Assembly (NCBI RefSeq): GCF_947497045.1
Contig: NZ_CANMEU010000003.1
Location: forward strand, 480,131 to 544,130
Reading direction: 5' to 3'
DNA: 64,000 nt
Source of the DNA: an uncultured Tateyamaria sp.
GTDB taxonomy: Bacteria; Pseudomonadota; Alphaproteobacteria; Rhodobacterales; Rhodobacteraceae
Of this stretch, positions 29,236-37,625 are shown one piece after another. A model generated the notes under the pieces. It saw only the letters and a list, made by a program, of their open reading frames with translations. It made no database searches and was not told the DNA's origin. The translations under genes were made by a program, and so were the position numbers. Position 1 is the stretch's first letter. Every line of letters starts with the position of its first letter.

Positions 29236-30399
29236 ATGGCGATCATCAACCGTATCGGAGATTTGGGCCCCAAGATGGCGGAGTGGCGTCAGCATCTGCA
29301 CACCATTCCCGAGCTGTCCTTTGACTGCCCCAAGACATCCGCCTTTATCAAGGCGCGGCTGGAGGAGATTGGGGTGGATGCGATCCATGACGGGATTGCA
29401 CAGACCGGCATTGTGGCGATCATCAAAGGGCAGGGGAATGGGCCCACCATAGGCTTGCGCGCGGATTTCGATGCCCTGCCCATCACCGAAGAAACCGGCG
29501 TGCCTTATGCCTCGACCCATCCGGGTCAGATGCACGCCTGCGGGCATGACGGGCATACGGCTATGTTGCTGGGGGCGGCGCAATATCTGGCTGAGACGCG
29601 AAATTTTTCGGGTTCGGTTGCGCTGATCTTTCAACCCGCCGAAGAGGCCGGGGGCGGGGGTGAAGTCATGGTGCAGGCCGGGATCATGGATCAGTTCGAC
29701 ATTGGCGAGGTCTATGCGATCCACAATGCGCCGGGCAAGGATTTTGGCAAGTTTCACACCACGGCAGGCCCTATCATGGCCGCGGCAGACACCTTCCATA
29801 TTCACGTCACCGGCAAGGGCGGGCACGCGGCGCGCCCCTATGACAGTGTCGACCCGGTTGTGGCGGCTTGCGGGATCGTGACCGCCCTGCAAACCATCGT
29901 CAGCCGCAATCACAATACCGCCGGATCATTGGTCATTTCGACCACCCAGATCCACACCGGAACAACCGACAATGTGATCCCCGAAACCGCGTATATCAAC
30001 GGCACGGTCCGCACTTTTGACAAGGAGGTACAGGCCATGGTCGTGGCCCGTATGAAAGAGATCGTGGCAGGCACGGCGGCGGCCTATGGCTGCGAGGCGG
30101 AGCTGGAATTCGAATTCGGCTATCCGCCCACTGTGAATGATGCGGGCAAGGCCGCGTTTGCGGTGCAGGTCGCATCCGAAGTGGCGGGCACCGAGGGGGT
30201 GGATGACGCGATTACGCCCGTGATGGGGGCGGAGGATTTTTCCTATATGCTCGAGGCGCGACCCGGTGCCTACCTGATGCTCGGGCAGGGGGACGGCGCC
30301 GGGGTGCACCATCCTAAATACGACTTCAACGACGAGATTGCGCCCATCGGGGCCTCGTTTTTTGCCCGTCTGGTCGAGACGGCGCAGCCGGTGTCATAG
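29236..30399 (+). CDS. M20-family amidohydrolase (hippurate hydrolase-like)
   Basis: A zinc-dependent carboxypeptidase/amidohydrolase of subfamily M20D, 387 residues. The metal ligands stand in MHACGHDGHTAMLLGAA and LIFQPAEEAGGG; HNAPGKDFG and the dimerisation domain KGGHAARPYDSVDPVVAA follow, with MGAEDFSYML near the end. Relatives cleave N-acyl amino acids or amino-acid conjugates. It precedes two ureohydrolase genes, which suggests nitrogen release from acylated or guanidino compounds, but no experiment-backed substrate can be inferred. Confidence 0.92.
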   Translation: MAIINRIGDLGPKMAEWRQHLHTIPELSFDCPKTSAFIKARLEEIGVDAIHDGIAQTGIVAIIKGQGNGPTIGLRADFDALPITEETGVPYASTHPGQMHACGHDGHTAMLLGAAQYLAETRNFSGSVALIFQPAEEAGGGGEVMVQAGIMDQFDIGEVYAIHNAPGKDFGKFHTTAGPIMAAADTFHIHVTGKGGHAARPYDSVDPVVAACGIVTALQTIVSRNHNTAGSLVISTTQIHTGTTDNVIPETAYINGTVRTFDKEVQAMVVARMKEIVAGTAAAYGCEAELEFEFGYPPTVNDAGKAAFAVQVASEVAGTEGVDDAITPVMGAEDFSYMLEARPGAYLMLGQGDGAGVHHPKYDFNDEIAPIGASFFARLVETAQPVS

Positions 30400-30454
30400 G
30401 GGCGCTGCCCCTCGGCCTGCGGCCTCACCCCGGAGTTTATTTTGCAAGATGAAG
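30398..30454 (+). repeat. Recurrent intergenic element, copy A
   Basis: A hairpin AGGGGC/GCCCCT (30398-30412) is followed by CCCCGGAGTTTATTTTGCAA (from 30428) and a purine run with ATGAAGGA. The GAAGGA end is the ribosome binding site of the ureohydrolase gene starting at 30462. Related sequences lie at 32375-32406, 36624-36659 and 46691-46737. Confidence 0.7.
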
Positions 30455-30461
30455 GACACTC

Positions 30462-31430
30462 ATGGCGCTTGAAGATGCAAAGACGCAGATGGATCATGCG
30501 TTCACCCGCGAGGATTTGCGTGGGCCGTCCTTTGAACTGACCTTTGGCGGGGCGACGTCGTTTCTGCGCCGTCGCTATACGAAGGATCTGAGTGGGGTTG
30601 ATATCGCCGTGACGGGCGTGCCCTTTGATCAGGCGGTGACGAACCGGCCCGGCACCCGTCTTGGCCCCCGCGCAATCCGGGAGGCGTCGAGTTTGCAGGC
30701 CCCGGATGCACCTTACGGTTGGCCCTTTGATGTGCTGAGCGAGCGGGCCATTGTGGATTACGGTGATGTGGCCTTTGACTATGCGGATGTGCCGGCCTTT
30801 CCCGGTGCGGTGCAGGCCCATATTGCCGGGATTCTGGCGGCGGATGTGGCGAGTGTGGTGCTTGGGGGCGATCACTATGTCTCGTTCCCGATCCTGAAGG
30901 CCTATGCGGAGAAGTTCGGCCCGATCTCTCTGATCCAGATTGATGCGCATACGGATACGTGGCCGGATGATGATATGGACCGCGTCGATCATGGCACCAT
31001 GTTTTACAAGGCCGTGAAGTCCGGCATCGTGGACCCGACCACATCCGTGCAGATCGGCATCCGTACGACCAATGAGGATACGCTTGGCGTCCATATCATC
31101 GATGCACCTGAGTTTCACCGCATTGGCCCCGAGGCGGCCGCCGCGTGGGCGCGCGAGATTGTGGGGGATCGCCCCTGTTACCTGAGCTTTGACATTGATG
31201 GGCTTGATCCGGCCTTTGCGCCTGGAACCGGGACGCCTGTTTGGGGGGGGCTCAGTTCGGCGCAGGCGGCGGCGCTGCTGCGCGGGCTTGCGGGTGTGAA
31301 CATTCGCGGCGGTGATGTGGTCGAGGTGTCGCCCCCCTTTGACACCACTGGTGCAACCGCGATTGCAGGGGCCCATGTTGCAACCGAAATCTGCTGTTTG
31401 CTGGGGTGGAGAATGCGCGATGGCACCTAA
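30462..31430 (+). CDS. Agmatinase-family ureohydrolase, first of tandem pair
   Basis: A binuclear-metal ureohydrolase of 322 residues. All six metal ligands are present: VVLGGDHYVS (His), IDAHTDTW (Asp, His, Asp), and SFDIDGLDPAFAP (two Asp). AVTNRPGTRLGPRAIREAS near residue 60 is the family N-terminal signature. Agmatinase is the default reading; guanidinobutyrase or another guanidino hydrolase is possible because sequence does not separate them well. The last 11 bases overlap the second ureohydrolase gene. The ribosome binding site comes from the recurrent element. Confidence 0.88.
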   Translation: MALEDAKTQMDHAFTREDLRGPSFELTFGGATSFLRRRYTKDLSGVDIAVTGVPFDQAVTNRPGTRLGPRAIREASSLQAPDAPYGWPFDVLSERAIVDYGDVAFDYADVPAFPGAVQAHIAGILAADVASVVLGGDHYVSFPILKAYAEKFGPISLIQIDAHTDTWPDDDMDRVDHGTMFYKAVKSGIVDPTTSVQIGIRTTNEDTLGVHIIDAPEFHRIGPEAAAAWAREIVGDRPCYLSFDIDGLDPAFAPGTGTPVWGGLSSAQAAALLRGLAGVNIRGGDVVEVSPPFDTTGATAIAGAHVATEICCLLGWRMRDGT

Positions 31431-32367
31431 GAACCAACCCATCAGCGGCAATGATCTGGCCCGGTTTTCGGGGCCGGGCACTTTCATGCGGCTGCCGTTT
31501 TCAAATGCGCTGCAAACGCTGGATGTCGCCATTCTGGGCGTGCCGATGGACATTGGCACCTCCTGGCGGTCGGGCACACGGTTCGGGCCCAAACAGGTGC
31601 GCAGCGAATCCGCGATGATCCGGCCCTATAACCTGCAAACCGGGGCGGCTCCGTTTGACAGTTTGCAGATGGCGGATGTGGGAGATCTGGCGATCAACAC
31701 CTTTTCCCTATCTGACAGTATCCGCATCATTTCGGAGAGTTACAATGAGATATTGAACTATGATGCGATCCCCGTCGCCATCGGAGGGGATCATTCGATC
31801 ACCTTGCCGATCCTGCGCGCCATGGCCAGACGCCACGGGCCGGTTGCGCTTGTGCATGTGGACGCCCATGCGGATGTGAATGACGAGATGTTTGGGGAGC
31901 GTGAGACCCACGGCACCGTTTTTCGCCGTGCCTATGAGGAAGGGCTGATCAAAGCCGACAAGACCTATCAGGTCGGCCTGCGCGGCACCGGCTATTCGGC
32001 GGAGGATTTCACCGAAGCGCAGGGCTGGGGCTTTCAGCAGTTCCTTGCGCCTGAATTGTGGGGGCGCGATCTGAGCAGTCTGGGCGCTGAAATCCGCCGT
32101 GATATCGGGGACATGCCGACCTATATTTCCTATGATATCGACAGTCTTGACCCGGCCTTTGCGCCCGGCACCGGAACGCCCGAGATTGGCGGGTTGACCA
32201 CGCCGCAGGCCATGCAATTCATCCGCGCGTTGCGGGGCATAAACGTGATCGGGTGCGATCTGGTCGAGGTGTCGCCGCCATATGACACGTCAGGCAATAC
32301 GGCGCTGACAGCGGCGAATCTGCTGTTTGAGTTGCTGTGCATCCTGCCCGGTGTGGCGTATCGCTAG
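31420..32367 (+). CDS. Agmatinase-family ureohydrolase, second of tandem pair
   Basis: A paralogue of the preceding gene, 315 residues from the ATG at 31420. Ligand motifs AIGGDHSITLP, VHVDAHADVND and SYDIDSLDPAFAPGTGTPEI are complete, and GTSWRSGTRFGPKQVRSES is the family start signature. The active-site loop differs (ETHGTVFRRAYEEG against DHGTMFYKAVKSG in the first), which could mean different guanidino substrates or a hetero-oligomer. It is probably co-translated with the first gene, given the 11-base overlap. Confidence 0.88.
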   Translation: MAPKNQPISGNDLARFSGPGTFMRLPFSNALQTLDVAILGVPMDIGTSWRSGTRFGPKQVRSESAMIRPYNLQTGAAPFDSLQMADVGDLAINTFSLSDSIRIISESYNEILNYDAIPVAIGGDHSITLPILRAMARRHGPVALVHVDAHADVNDEMFGERETHGTVFRRAYEEGLIKADKTYQVGLRGTGYSAEDFTEAQGWGFQQFLAPELWGRDLSSLGAEIRRDIGDMPTYISYDIDSLDPAFAPGTGTPEIGGLTTPQAMQFIRALRGINVIGCDLVEVSPPYDTSGNTALTAANLLFELLCILPGVAYR

Positions 32368-32374
32368 CGGTGGA

Positions 32375-32406
32375 GCCTCCGGAGTGCGTATCTTGGCGGA
32401 AGGAAG
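32375..32406 (+). repeat. Recurrent intergenic element, copy B (diverged)
   Basis: GCCTCCGGAGTGCGTATCTT followed by GGCGGAAGGAAG lies eight bases after the second ureohydrolase stop. The order is the same as in copies A and C: CCTCCGG dyad, TAT-rich spacer, purine-rich end. The GGAAGGAAG end lies just upstream of the DUF1499 gene at 32417. Confidence 0.55.
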
Positions 32407-32416
32407 ACGGGGTGGG

Positions 32417-32830
32417 ATGAAGATCATGCTGTATGCCCCTTTTGTTATTATTATTTTTGCATTGATTGTAGTGCCCTATATCCGCTTTGCCCCGGCTGAG
32501 GAGGCGCGCTGGCATGTGTCGATCAAGGTCAATCAGGACCGTGATCTGACGGGCGGGGCGATCCGGGTTGTGGATGCGCCACCGTCTGCTCTGGCCGATG
32601 TGGATCGTGCCGCGCGCGCATTGCCACGGACGCAGGTGTTTGCAGGCTCCGTTGCAGACAATCACATTACCTATGTGACCCGCTCGCACTTCTTTGGCTT
32701 TCCCGATTATACAACCATCCAATATGTCGACGGGCAGTTGAAGATGTTCGCCCGCCTGCGATTTGGCCGCTCAGATCTGGGCGTCAACGGCAAACGACTG
32801 GAGCGGTTGCTGGGGGCTGTTCAGGGATGA
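32417..32830 (+). CDS. DUF1499 protein with N-terminal membrane anchor
   Basis: A 137-residue protein whose first 25 residues form a hydrophobic helix (MLYAPFVIIIFALIVVPYIRF). The rest matches the DUF1499 pattern: a Pro/Ala-rich linker, TYVTRSHFFGFPDYTTIQYV and RLRFGRSDLGVNGKRLERLL. The family is common in Rhodobacteraceae and has no assigned function. The 3' 60 bases overlap the end of the oppositely oriented exported-protein gene. Confidence 0.82.
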   Translation: MKIMLYAPFVIIIFALIVVPYIRFAPAEEARWHVSIKVNQDRDLTGGAIRVVDAPPSALADVDRAARALPRTQVFAGSVADNHITYVTRSHFFGFPDYTTIQYVDGQLKMFARLRFGRSDLGVNGKRLERLLGAVQG

Positions 32831-33058
32831 GCTGAGGCATCCTTGTTCGACTTCACGCCACATGGGCGAGTTCAACGACATCTGGCATTGGGCGGTAAAC
32901 ATACGCCCATCGACTTGCAGGCAGACCGTTTGCCCGAGTTCAATGCGACTGCCGCTTTTGTCGGTGCAATAGCACTCGACCGTTTTGCCCGAAGGCGAGG
33001 TCACATCCGCCAGCGCAGGGCTGACCATGAGCAAGAGGAAAAAAGTTAACCGTTCCAT
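32771..33058 (-). CDS. Small exported protein of unknown function
   Basis: A 95-residue protein from the ATG at 33058 with a signal peptide (ERLTFFLLLMVSPALA) and a mature part with cysteines in CYCTDKSG, TVCLQVD, TAQCQMS and EQGCLSS. The five Cys and the sequence MSLNSPMWREVEQGC look like a conserved small secreted domain, but I cannot name the family. The last 20 residues lie opposite the end of the DUF1499 gene and may be a non-conserved extension caused by loss of an earlier stop. Confidence 0.65.
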   Translation of the reverse strand: MERLTFFLLLMVSPALADVTSPSGKTVECYCTDKSGSRIELGQTVCLQVDGRMFTAQCQMSLNSPMWREVEQGCLSSSLNSPQQPLQSFAVDAQI

Positions 33059-33119
33059 ACTCAAGATATAGCACAGCCGCCCCCTTGACCAAAGCCCCCC
33101 CTTGGATCAAACCCGCGTT

Positions 33120-34169
33120 ATGATCCCTGCCGACCGCCTTGTTCAGATCACCCAACGCTTTCAGTATCTTGAGGCGGCGATGGCCGATGGGACCGGTGAT
33201 ATTGCGGTGCTGGCCAAGGAATATTCCAACCTGCGCCCCGTTGTGGATCAAATTGCCGCATATTCCCGCCTCGTCGAGGACATGGCCGAGGCCGAGGCCA
33301 TGCTGGACGATCCCGATATGGCGGAACTCGCCCAAGAGGAACTACCCCGCTTGCGCGCCGCCTTGCCCGAGGCCGAGGCCGCGTTGCAGCTGGCCTTGTT
33401 GCCCAAGGATGCTGCTGATGCCCGCCCTGCGATGCTTGAAATCCGTCCCGGGACGGGGGGGGACGAGGCGGCGCTTTTTGCCGGGGATCTGTTGCGCATG
33501 TATGCCCGTTTTGCCGAACGCCGGGGCTGGAAGCTGGATGTGATCGAAGAGCAAGCCACTGAGCTTGGCGGTATCAAGGAAGTTGTGGCCCATATCACCG
33601 GTGACAACGTCTTTGCCCGTATGAAGTACGAATCCGGTGTGCACCGGGTGCAGCGTGTGCCCACAACCGAAAGCGGGGGGCGCATCCACACATCTGCGGC
33701 TACGGTTGCCGTGCTGCCCGAAGCCGAAGACGTCGATATAGAAATCGCGCCGGGTGACATCCGCATCGACACGATGCGTTCCTCCGGGGCAGGCGGGCAG
33801 CACGTAAACACCACCGACTCGGCGGTGCGCATCACCCATTTGCCGACGGGTATCGTTGTCACCAGTTCCGAGAAATCCCAGCACCGCAACCGCGACAAGG
33901 CCATGCAGGTGCTGCGCGCGCGGCTTTACGATATGGAACGCAGCCGCGTGGATGATGCACGCTCGGCTGATCGGGCGGCACAGGTCGGCTCGGGCGATCG
34001 CTCTGAGCGCATCCGCACCTATAATTTCCCGCAGGGACGCATGACGGATCATCGCATCAATCTGACGCTCTATAAGCTTGACCAGATCATGCAGGGTGAT
34101 CTGGACGAGGTGATTGACGCGCTCACCGCTGACGCACAGGCGCGCCTCATGGCCGAGATGGGCACATGA
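33120..34169 (+). CDS. prfA: Peptide chain release factor 1
   Basis: Terminates translation at UAA and UAG. 349 residues from the ATG at 33120; a TTG at 33102 would add six residues. The GGQ motif that hydrolyses peptidyl-tRNA is at residues 225-227 ([20 protein letters not shown]). The codon-recognition tripeptide, PAT or PVT in most RF1 proteins, reads PTT at residues 181-183 ([17 protein letters not shown]). The following gene, prmC, methylates the GGQ glutamine; the two overlap by four bases. Confidence 0.95.
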   Translation: MIPADRLVQITQRFQYLEAAMADGTGDIAVLAKEYSNLRPVVDQIAAYSRLVEDMAEAEAMLDDPDMAELAQEELPRLRAALPEAEAALQLALLPKDAADARPAMLEIRPGTGGDEAALFAGDLLRMYARFAERRGWKLDVIEEQATELGGIKEVVAHITGDNVFARMKYESGVHRVQRVPTTESGGRIHTSAATVAVLPEAEDVDIEIAPGDIRIDTMRSSGAGGQHVNTTDSAVRITHLPTGIVVTSSEKSQHRNRDKAMQVLRARLYDMERSRVDDARSADRAAQVGSGDRSERIRTYNFPQGRMTDHRINLTLYKLDQIMQGDLDEVIDALTADAQARLMAEMGT

Positions 34170-34999
34170 CAGCCGCCGAGGCGATGGTGGCCGCCACGGC
34201 CCGGCTGCGCGCGGCAGGGGTGCCGGACCCGGCGCGGGATGCGCGTATGTTGCTGGCCCATGCTGCACAAGTCGATGCAGCGCGTGTCACGCTGATTGCA
34301 CCCGAAGATATCGCGCCGGATATTGCCGAACGTTATGATCATCTGGTGTCGTTGCGCGCTGTCCGCGTCCCTGTCAGCCATCTGATCGGAGAGCGTGAAT
34401 TTTATGGCCGCCGCTTTAAGATCAGCGCGGATGTACTTGATCCGCGGCCAGAATCCGAAACCTTGATCGAGGCTGCGCTGGCCGAGGACTTCACGCGTGT
34501 GCTTGATCTGGGCACCGGGTCGGGCTGCCTGTTGGTCACACTTCTGGCCGAGCGGGATCAGGCCCATGGCGTCGGTGTTGATCTGAGCGAGGCGGCCTGT
34601 TTGCAGGCCAGCGCCAACGCGGTGCTGAACGGGGTGGCGGCGCGGGTGCAGATCCTAGAGGGGGACTGGTTTGACCCTGTCGAGGGGCGCTTTGACCTGA
34701 TCGTGGCCAATCCGCCCTACCTTGCAGCGTTCGAGATGGACGAGGTCGCACCTGAGCTGCGCGATCACGAACCCCGCATGGCGCTCACGGACGAAGGCGA
34801 CGGGCTGTCTGCCTACCGCGAAATCGCGGCCCTTGCAGGCAGTTATCTGACCCATCGGGGCCGGGTGATGTGTGAAATCGGGTGGATGCAAGGGGCCGAT
34901 ACCCGCGCCATATTTGAGGGTGAAGGCTGGGGTGATATCGTGATTCTGCCTGATCTGGATGGGCGGGATCGCGTGCTGATTGCGCGAAATCCGGCATAA
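34166..34999 (+). CDS. prmC: Release factor glutamine methyltransferase PrmC
   Basis: Methylates the GGQ glutamine of release factors with S-adenosylmethionine. The N-terminal helical domain is followed by [20 protein letters not shown] (SAM motif I) and [10 protein letters not shown], the NPPY glutamine-binding motif, then the family's [20 protein letters not shown] stretch. It has 277 residues. It overlaps prfA as ATGA, the standard arrangement. Confidence 0.95.
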   Translation: MTAAEAMVAATARLRAAGVPDPARDARMLLAHAAQVDAARVTLIAPEDIAPDIAERYDHLVSLRAVRVPVSHLIGEREFYGRRFKISADVLDPRPESETLIEAALAEDFTRVLDLGTGSGCLLVTLLAERDQAHGVGVDLSEAACLQASANAVLNGVAARVQILEGDWFDPVEGRFDLIVANPPYLAAFEMDEVAPELRDHEPRMALTDEGDGLSAYREIAALAGSYLTHRGRVMCEIGWMQGADTRAIFEGEGWGDIVILPDLDGRDRVLIARNPA

Positions 35000-35199
35000 G
35001 CGGCCCGAAATTCGTGAAAATATCCTATTTGCCCTTGTCGCGCAGGCTTTGTCGTGCTTATTCATGCTTCAGACACCGGCCTGCTGGTCTGCTTCCAGCG
35101 ACGGTGTCCCATTCACAGGATCGCCGCGTATTCGCAATCAGGTGCTTATGATGCACCCCGGCAGATCAGAAAAAACACGCCAGAGAGCTGAACACATCC

Positions 35200-35766
35200 A
35201 TGAAATCTTCGAGATCACGGTCCCGGTCCAAGAACAGTCGTAACCGCAGCAACAATAGTGGCGGCGGCAACGTCGTGAACCGGGTGTTCGACAGTTCCGG
35301 CCCCGAAGGCAAAGTGCGCGGCACGCCACAGCAAATCATCGATAAGTACAACCAGCTGGCCCGCGATTCCCAATTGTCCGGCGACCGGGTTGCGACCGAG
35401 AATTTCCAGCAGCATGCCGAACATTACATGCGCATGCTCAGCGAGGCGCAGAAAGAAATCGACGCCCGCCGCGAAGAGCAGGAACGCCAGAACCGCGAAC
35501 GTCAGGCCGAGCGTGATCGCGAGCGCGCCCAACGTCAGGAACAAGAGAGCAATGCGAGTTCAAACGCGCCCTCTGATGACGCAACCGATCCGGCCAACGC
35601 GCCTCAACCCGATGTAGGCGGTGTGAACGAGGCTGAAGGCGACAGTGGTCTGGTGGAAACACCCGAAAGTCAGCCCAAGCCCAAGCGCACCCGGTCGCGC
35701 AAACCCAAGCCCAAGCCCGCAGCGCCGGATGACAGCGGCAGCGCGCCGCCTGAGGCCGCTGAGTAG
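35200..35766 (+). CDS. DUF4167 domain protein
   Basis: A basic, low-complexity protein of 188 residues specific to alphaproteobacteria. The N-terminus (SRSRSKNSRNRSNNSGGGNV) is Arg/Ser/Asn-rich and probably binds RNA. Residues 25-90 form the DUF4167 domain proper (VFDSSGPEGKVRGTPQQIID, then NFQQHAEHYMRMLSEAQKE), followed by a charged coiled coil (residues 90-125) and a Pro/Lys-rich tail. Function unknown. It stands alone 200 bases after prmC and converges on rsmA. Confidence 0.88.
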   Translation: MKSSRSRSRSKNSRNRSNNSGGGNVVNRVFDSSGPEGKVRGTPQQIIDKYNQLARDSQLSGDRVATENFQQHAEHYMRMLSEAQKEIDARREEQERQNRERQAERDRERAQRQEQESNASSNAPSDDATDPANAPQPDVGGVNEAEGDSGLVETPESQPKPKRTRSRKPKPKPAAPDDSGSAPPEAAE

Positions 35767-35774
35767 ATCACGGC

Positions 35775-36623
35775 TCAGGCCTGTGCGGCTTTGACCTCGC
35801 GGGCCAGCGCGCAAAACGCCTCGATCGGCAATTGTTCGGCGCGGTCTGTGGGTTTGATGCCGGCTGCGATCAGTCGATCTTCAATATCGGGCACCAGCCC
35901 CTTGAGTGCTGCGCGCAGCATCTTGCGCCGCTGATTGAACGCCATCGCCACCACACGGGACAACACCTGCGCGTCCGCCTCGAAGCGCGGCGCGGGCAGG
36001 GCGGTGAGGTGCACAACCGCACTCGACACCTTGGGGGCGGGGGTAAAGGCTTCGGGCGGCAGGTTCAATGCGATGCGCGTATCGGCCCGCCATTGGGCCA
36101 GAACCGCGAGCCGCCCATAGGTTTTGGACCCCGGCTGCGCCACGATCCGTTCTGCCACTTCGCGCTGAAACATCAACGTGAGCGACTGCCAAAAGGGCGG
36201 CCATGTCGGCGGGGTGAGCCAGCGCACCAGCAACTCGGTACCCACATTATAGGGCAGGTTGGCCGCCACACGGATCGGCGGCGTCAAATGCGCGAGCGGG
36301 TCAATGTCCAGCGCGTCCCCCTCGATCACCTCCAACTGGTCCGGATAGCGTGCTGCGATCTCGGCCAATGCGGGCAGACACCGCGCATCCTTTTCGATGG
36401 CGAGCACCTTGCGCGCGCCCTCTGACAGCAACCCGCGCGTCAACCCACCGGGGCCGGGTCCGATCTCAAGCACATCCACACCGCTCAAATCTCCAGCCTG
36501 CCGCGCAATCTTGGCGGTGAGGTTCAGATCCAGCAAAAAGTTCTGCCCCAAAGACTTGCGCGCCCGCAACTCATGGTCCGCAATCACCTGACGCAAGGGG
36601 GGCAGATCGTCGATGGTGCTCAT
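35775..36623 (-). CDS. rsmA: 16S rRNA dimethyladenosine transferase RsmA
   Basis: Dimethylates A1518 and A1519 of 16S rRNA during 30S maturation. [34 protein letters not shown] (SAM motif I) and [15 protein letters not shown] (motif IV) are in the usual order. It has 282 residues from the ATG at 36623; a TTG at 36641 is an alternative. It is the last gene of the lptF-lptG-lptD-surA-pdxA-rsmA operon, and the spacer to pdxA is made up of one copy of the recurrent intergenic element. Confidence 0.95.
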   Translation of the reverse strand: MSTIDDLPPLRQVIADHELRARKSLGQNFLLDLNLTAKIARQAGDLSGVDVLEIGPGPGGLTRGLLSEGARKVLAIEKDARCLPALAEIAARYPDQLEVIEGDALDIDPLAHLTPPIRVAANLPYNVGTELLVRWLTPPTWPPFWQSLTLMFQREVAERIVAQPGSKTYGRLAVLAQWRADTRIALNLPPEAFTPAPKVSSAVVHLTALPAPRFEADAQVLSRVVAMAFNQRRKMLRAALKGLVPDIEDRLIAAGIKPTDRAEQLPIEAFCALAREVKAAQA

Positions 36624-36659
36624 CTTTTCATTGTTCTCCAAATATGCCCGCCGGAGGCA
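36624..36659 (-). repeat. Recurrent intergenic element, copy C
   Basis: On the minus strand it reads GCCTCCGGCGGGCATATTTG, then GAGAACAATGAAAAG, starting at the pdxA stop and ending immediately before the rsmA ATG. The CCTCCGG dyad, TATTTGG spacer and AATGAAAAG end correspond to copies A and B, and the end supplies the purine-rich leader of rsmA. Confidence 0.7.
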
Positions 36660-37625
36660 TCAAAGATCAGCCATACGCGCCGCCATCCGAATGGCCTCGA
36701 TCATGCTGGTCGGATTGGCAATGCCTTGGCCTGCGATATCGAATGCGGTGCCGTGATCGGGCGAGGTTCGGATGATCGGCAAGCCAAGCGTGACGTTCAC
36801 GCCCCGGTCAAAATCCAGCGTCTTGATGGGGATCAGGGCCTGATCGTGATACATGCAGATGGCCGTGTCATAGCGGGCGCGGGCAGCGGCGTGAAACAAC
36901 GTATCACCCGGCCATGGGCCGGTGACATCGACCCCTGTGGCGGCAACCTCGGCAACAAGGTCCGCCATCCAGTCGAGTTCTTGGCGGCCCATCGCCCCCC
37001 CTTCACCTGCATGCGGGTTGAGGCCCGCAATGACGATACGGGGGGCCGGGATGTGGAATTGATCGCGCAGGCTGCGGGCGGTGATCTCGATTGTTTCGCG
37101 CAGCAGATCGGGGGTCAGCGCGGCTGCCACATCCTCAAGCGCGATGTGGATCGTGGTGGGCACAACGCGCAGCTGATCGCAAGCCAACATCATCACAGCG
37201 CGCGGTGCATTCGTGAGCGCCTCAAGGTATTCGGTATGGCCGGGATAGGCAAAGCCCGCACCATCCATCAGCACCTTTTTGTGGATGGGCGCGGTGCACA
37301 AGGCAGAAGCCGCCCCTGATGTCACCAGATCAACACCCCGCGCGATCACGTCGATCACGCCCTGGGCGTTGGCGGGGGTGGCGGTGCCGGGGGTGGCTGC
37401 GTGGGCAAAATCATGGCGCAGGACGGGCAGGGCGTCGGGGCCACAAGATGCGGCCTGTGCCGGATCATCCACCTCGATCATGGGTGTGCCGGGTGGCAAA
37501 TGGCGCGGATCGCCGATCCACACCATCGCAACGTCATGGCGCAAGGCGGCCCAGGCTTTGGCGGCAACCTCGGGGCCAACACCGGCGGGTTCGCCGCAAG
37601 TGATGGCAATGGGGGCCGTACTCAT
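36660..37625 (-). CDS. pdxA: 4-hydroxythreonine-4-phosphate dehydrogenase PdxA
   Basis: NAD-dependent step in the DXP-dependent pathway to pyridoxal phosphate. TCGEPAGVGPEVAAKAWAAL at the N-terminus, the PGHTEYLEAL metal-site segment, IVIAGLNPHAGEGGAMGRQE, and HDQALIPIKTLDFDRGVNVT are diagnostic. It has 321 residues. The start overlaps the surA stop by four bases. The surA-pdxA-rsmA order is shared with many proteobacteria. Confidence 0.95.
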   Translation of the reverse strand: MSTAPIAITCGEPAGVGPEVAAKAWAALRHDVAMVWIGDPRHLPPGTPMIEVDDPAQAASCGPDALPVLRHDFAHAATPGTATPANAQGVIDVIARGVDLVTSGAASALCTAPIHKKVLMDGAGFAYPGHTEYLEALTNAPRAVMMLACDQLRVVPTTIHIALEDVAAALTPDLLRETIEITARSLRDQFHIPAPRIVIAGLNPHAGEGGAMGRQELDWMADLVAEVAATGVDVTGPWPGDTLFHAAARARYDTAICMYHDQALIPIKTLDFDRGVNVTLGLPIIRTSPDHGTAFDIAGQGIANPTSMIEAIRMAARMADL

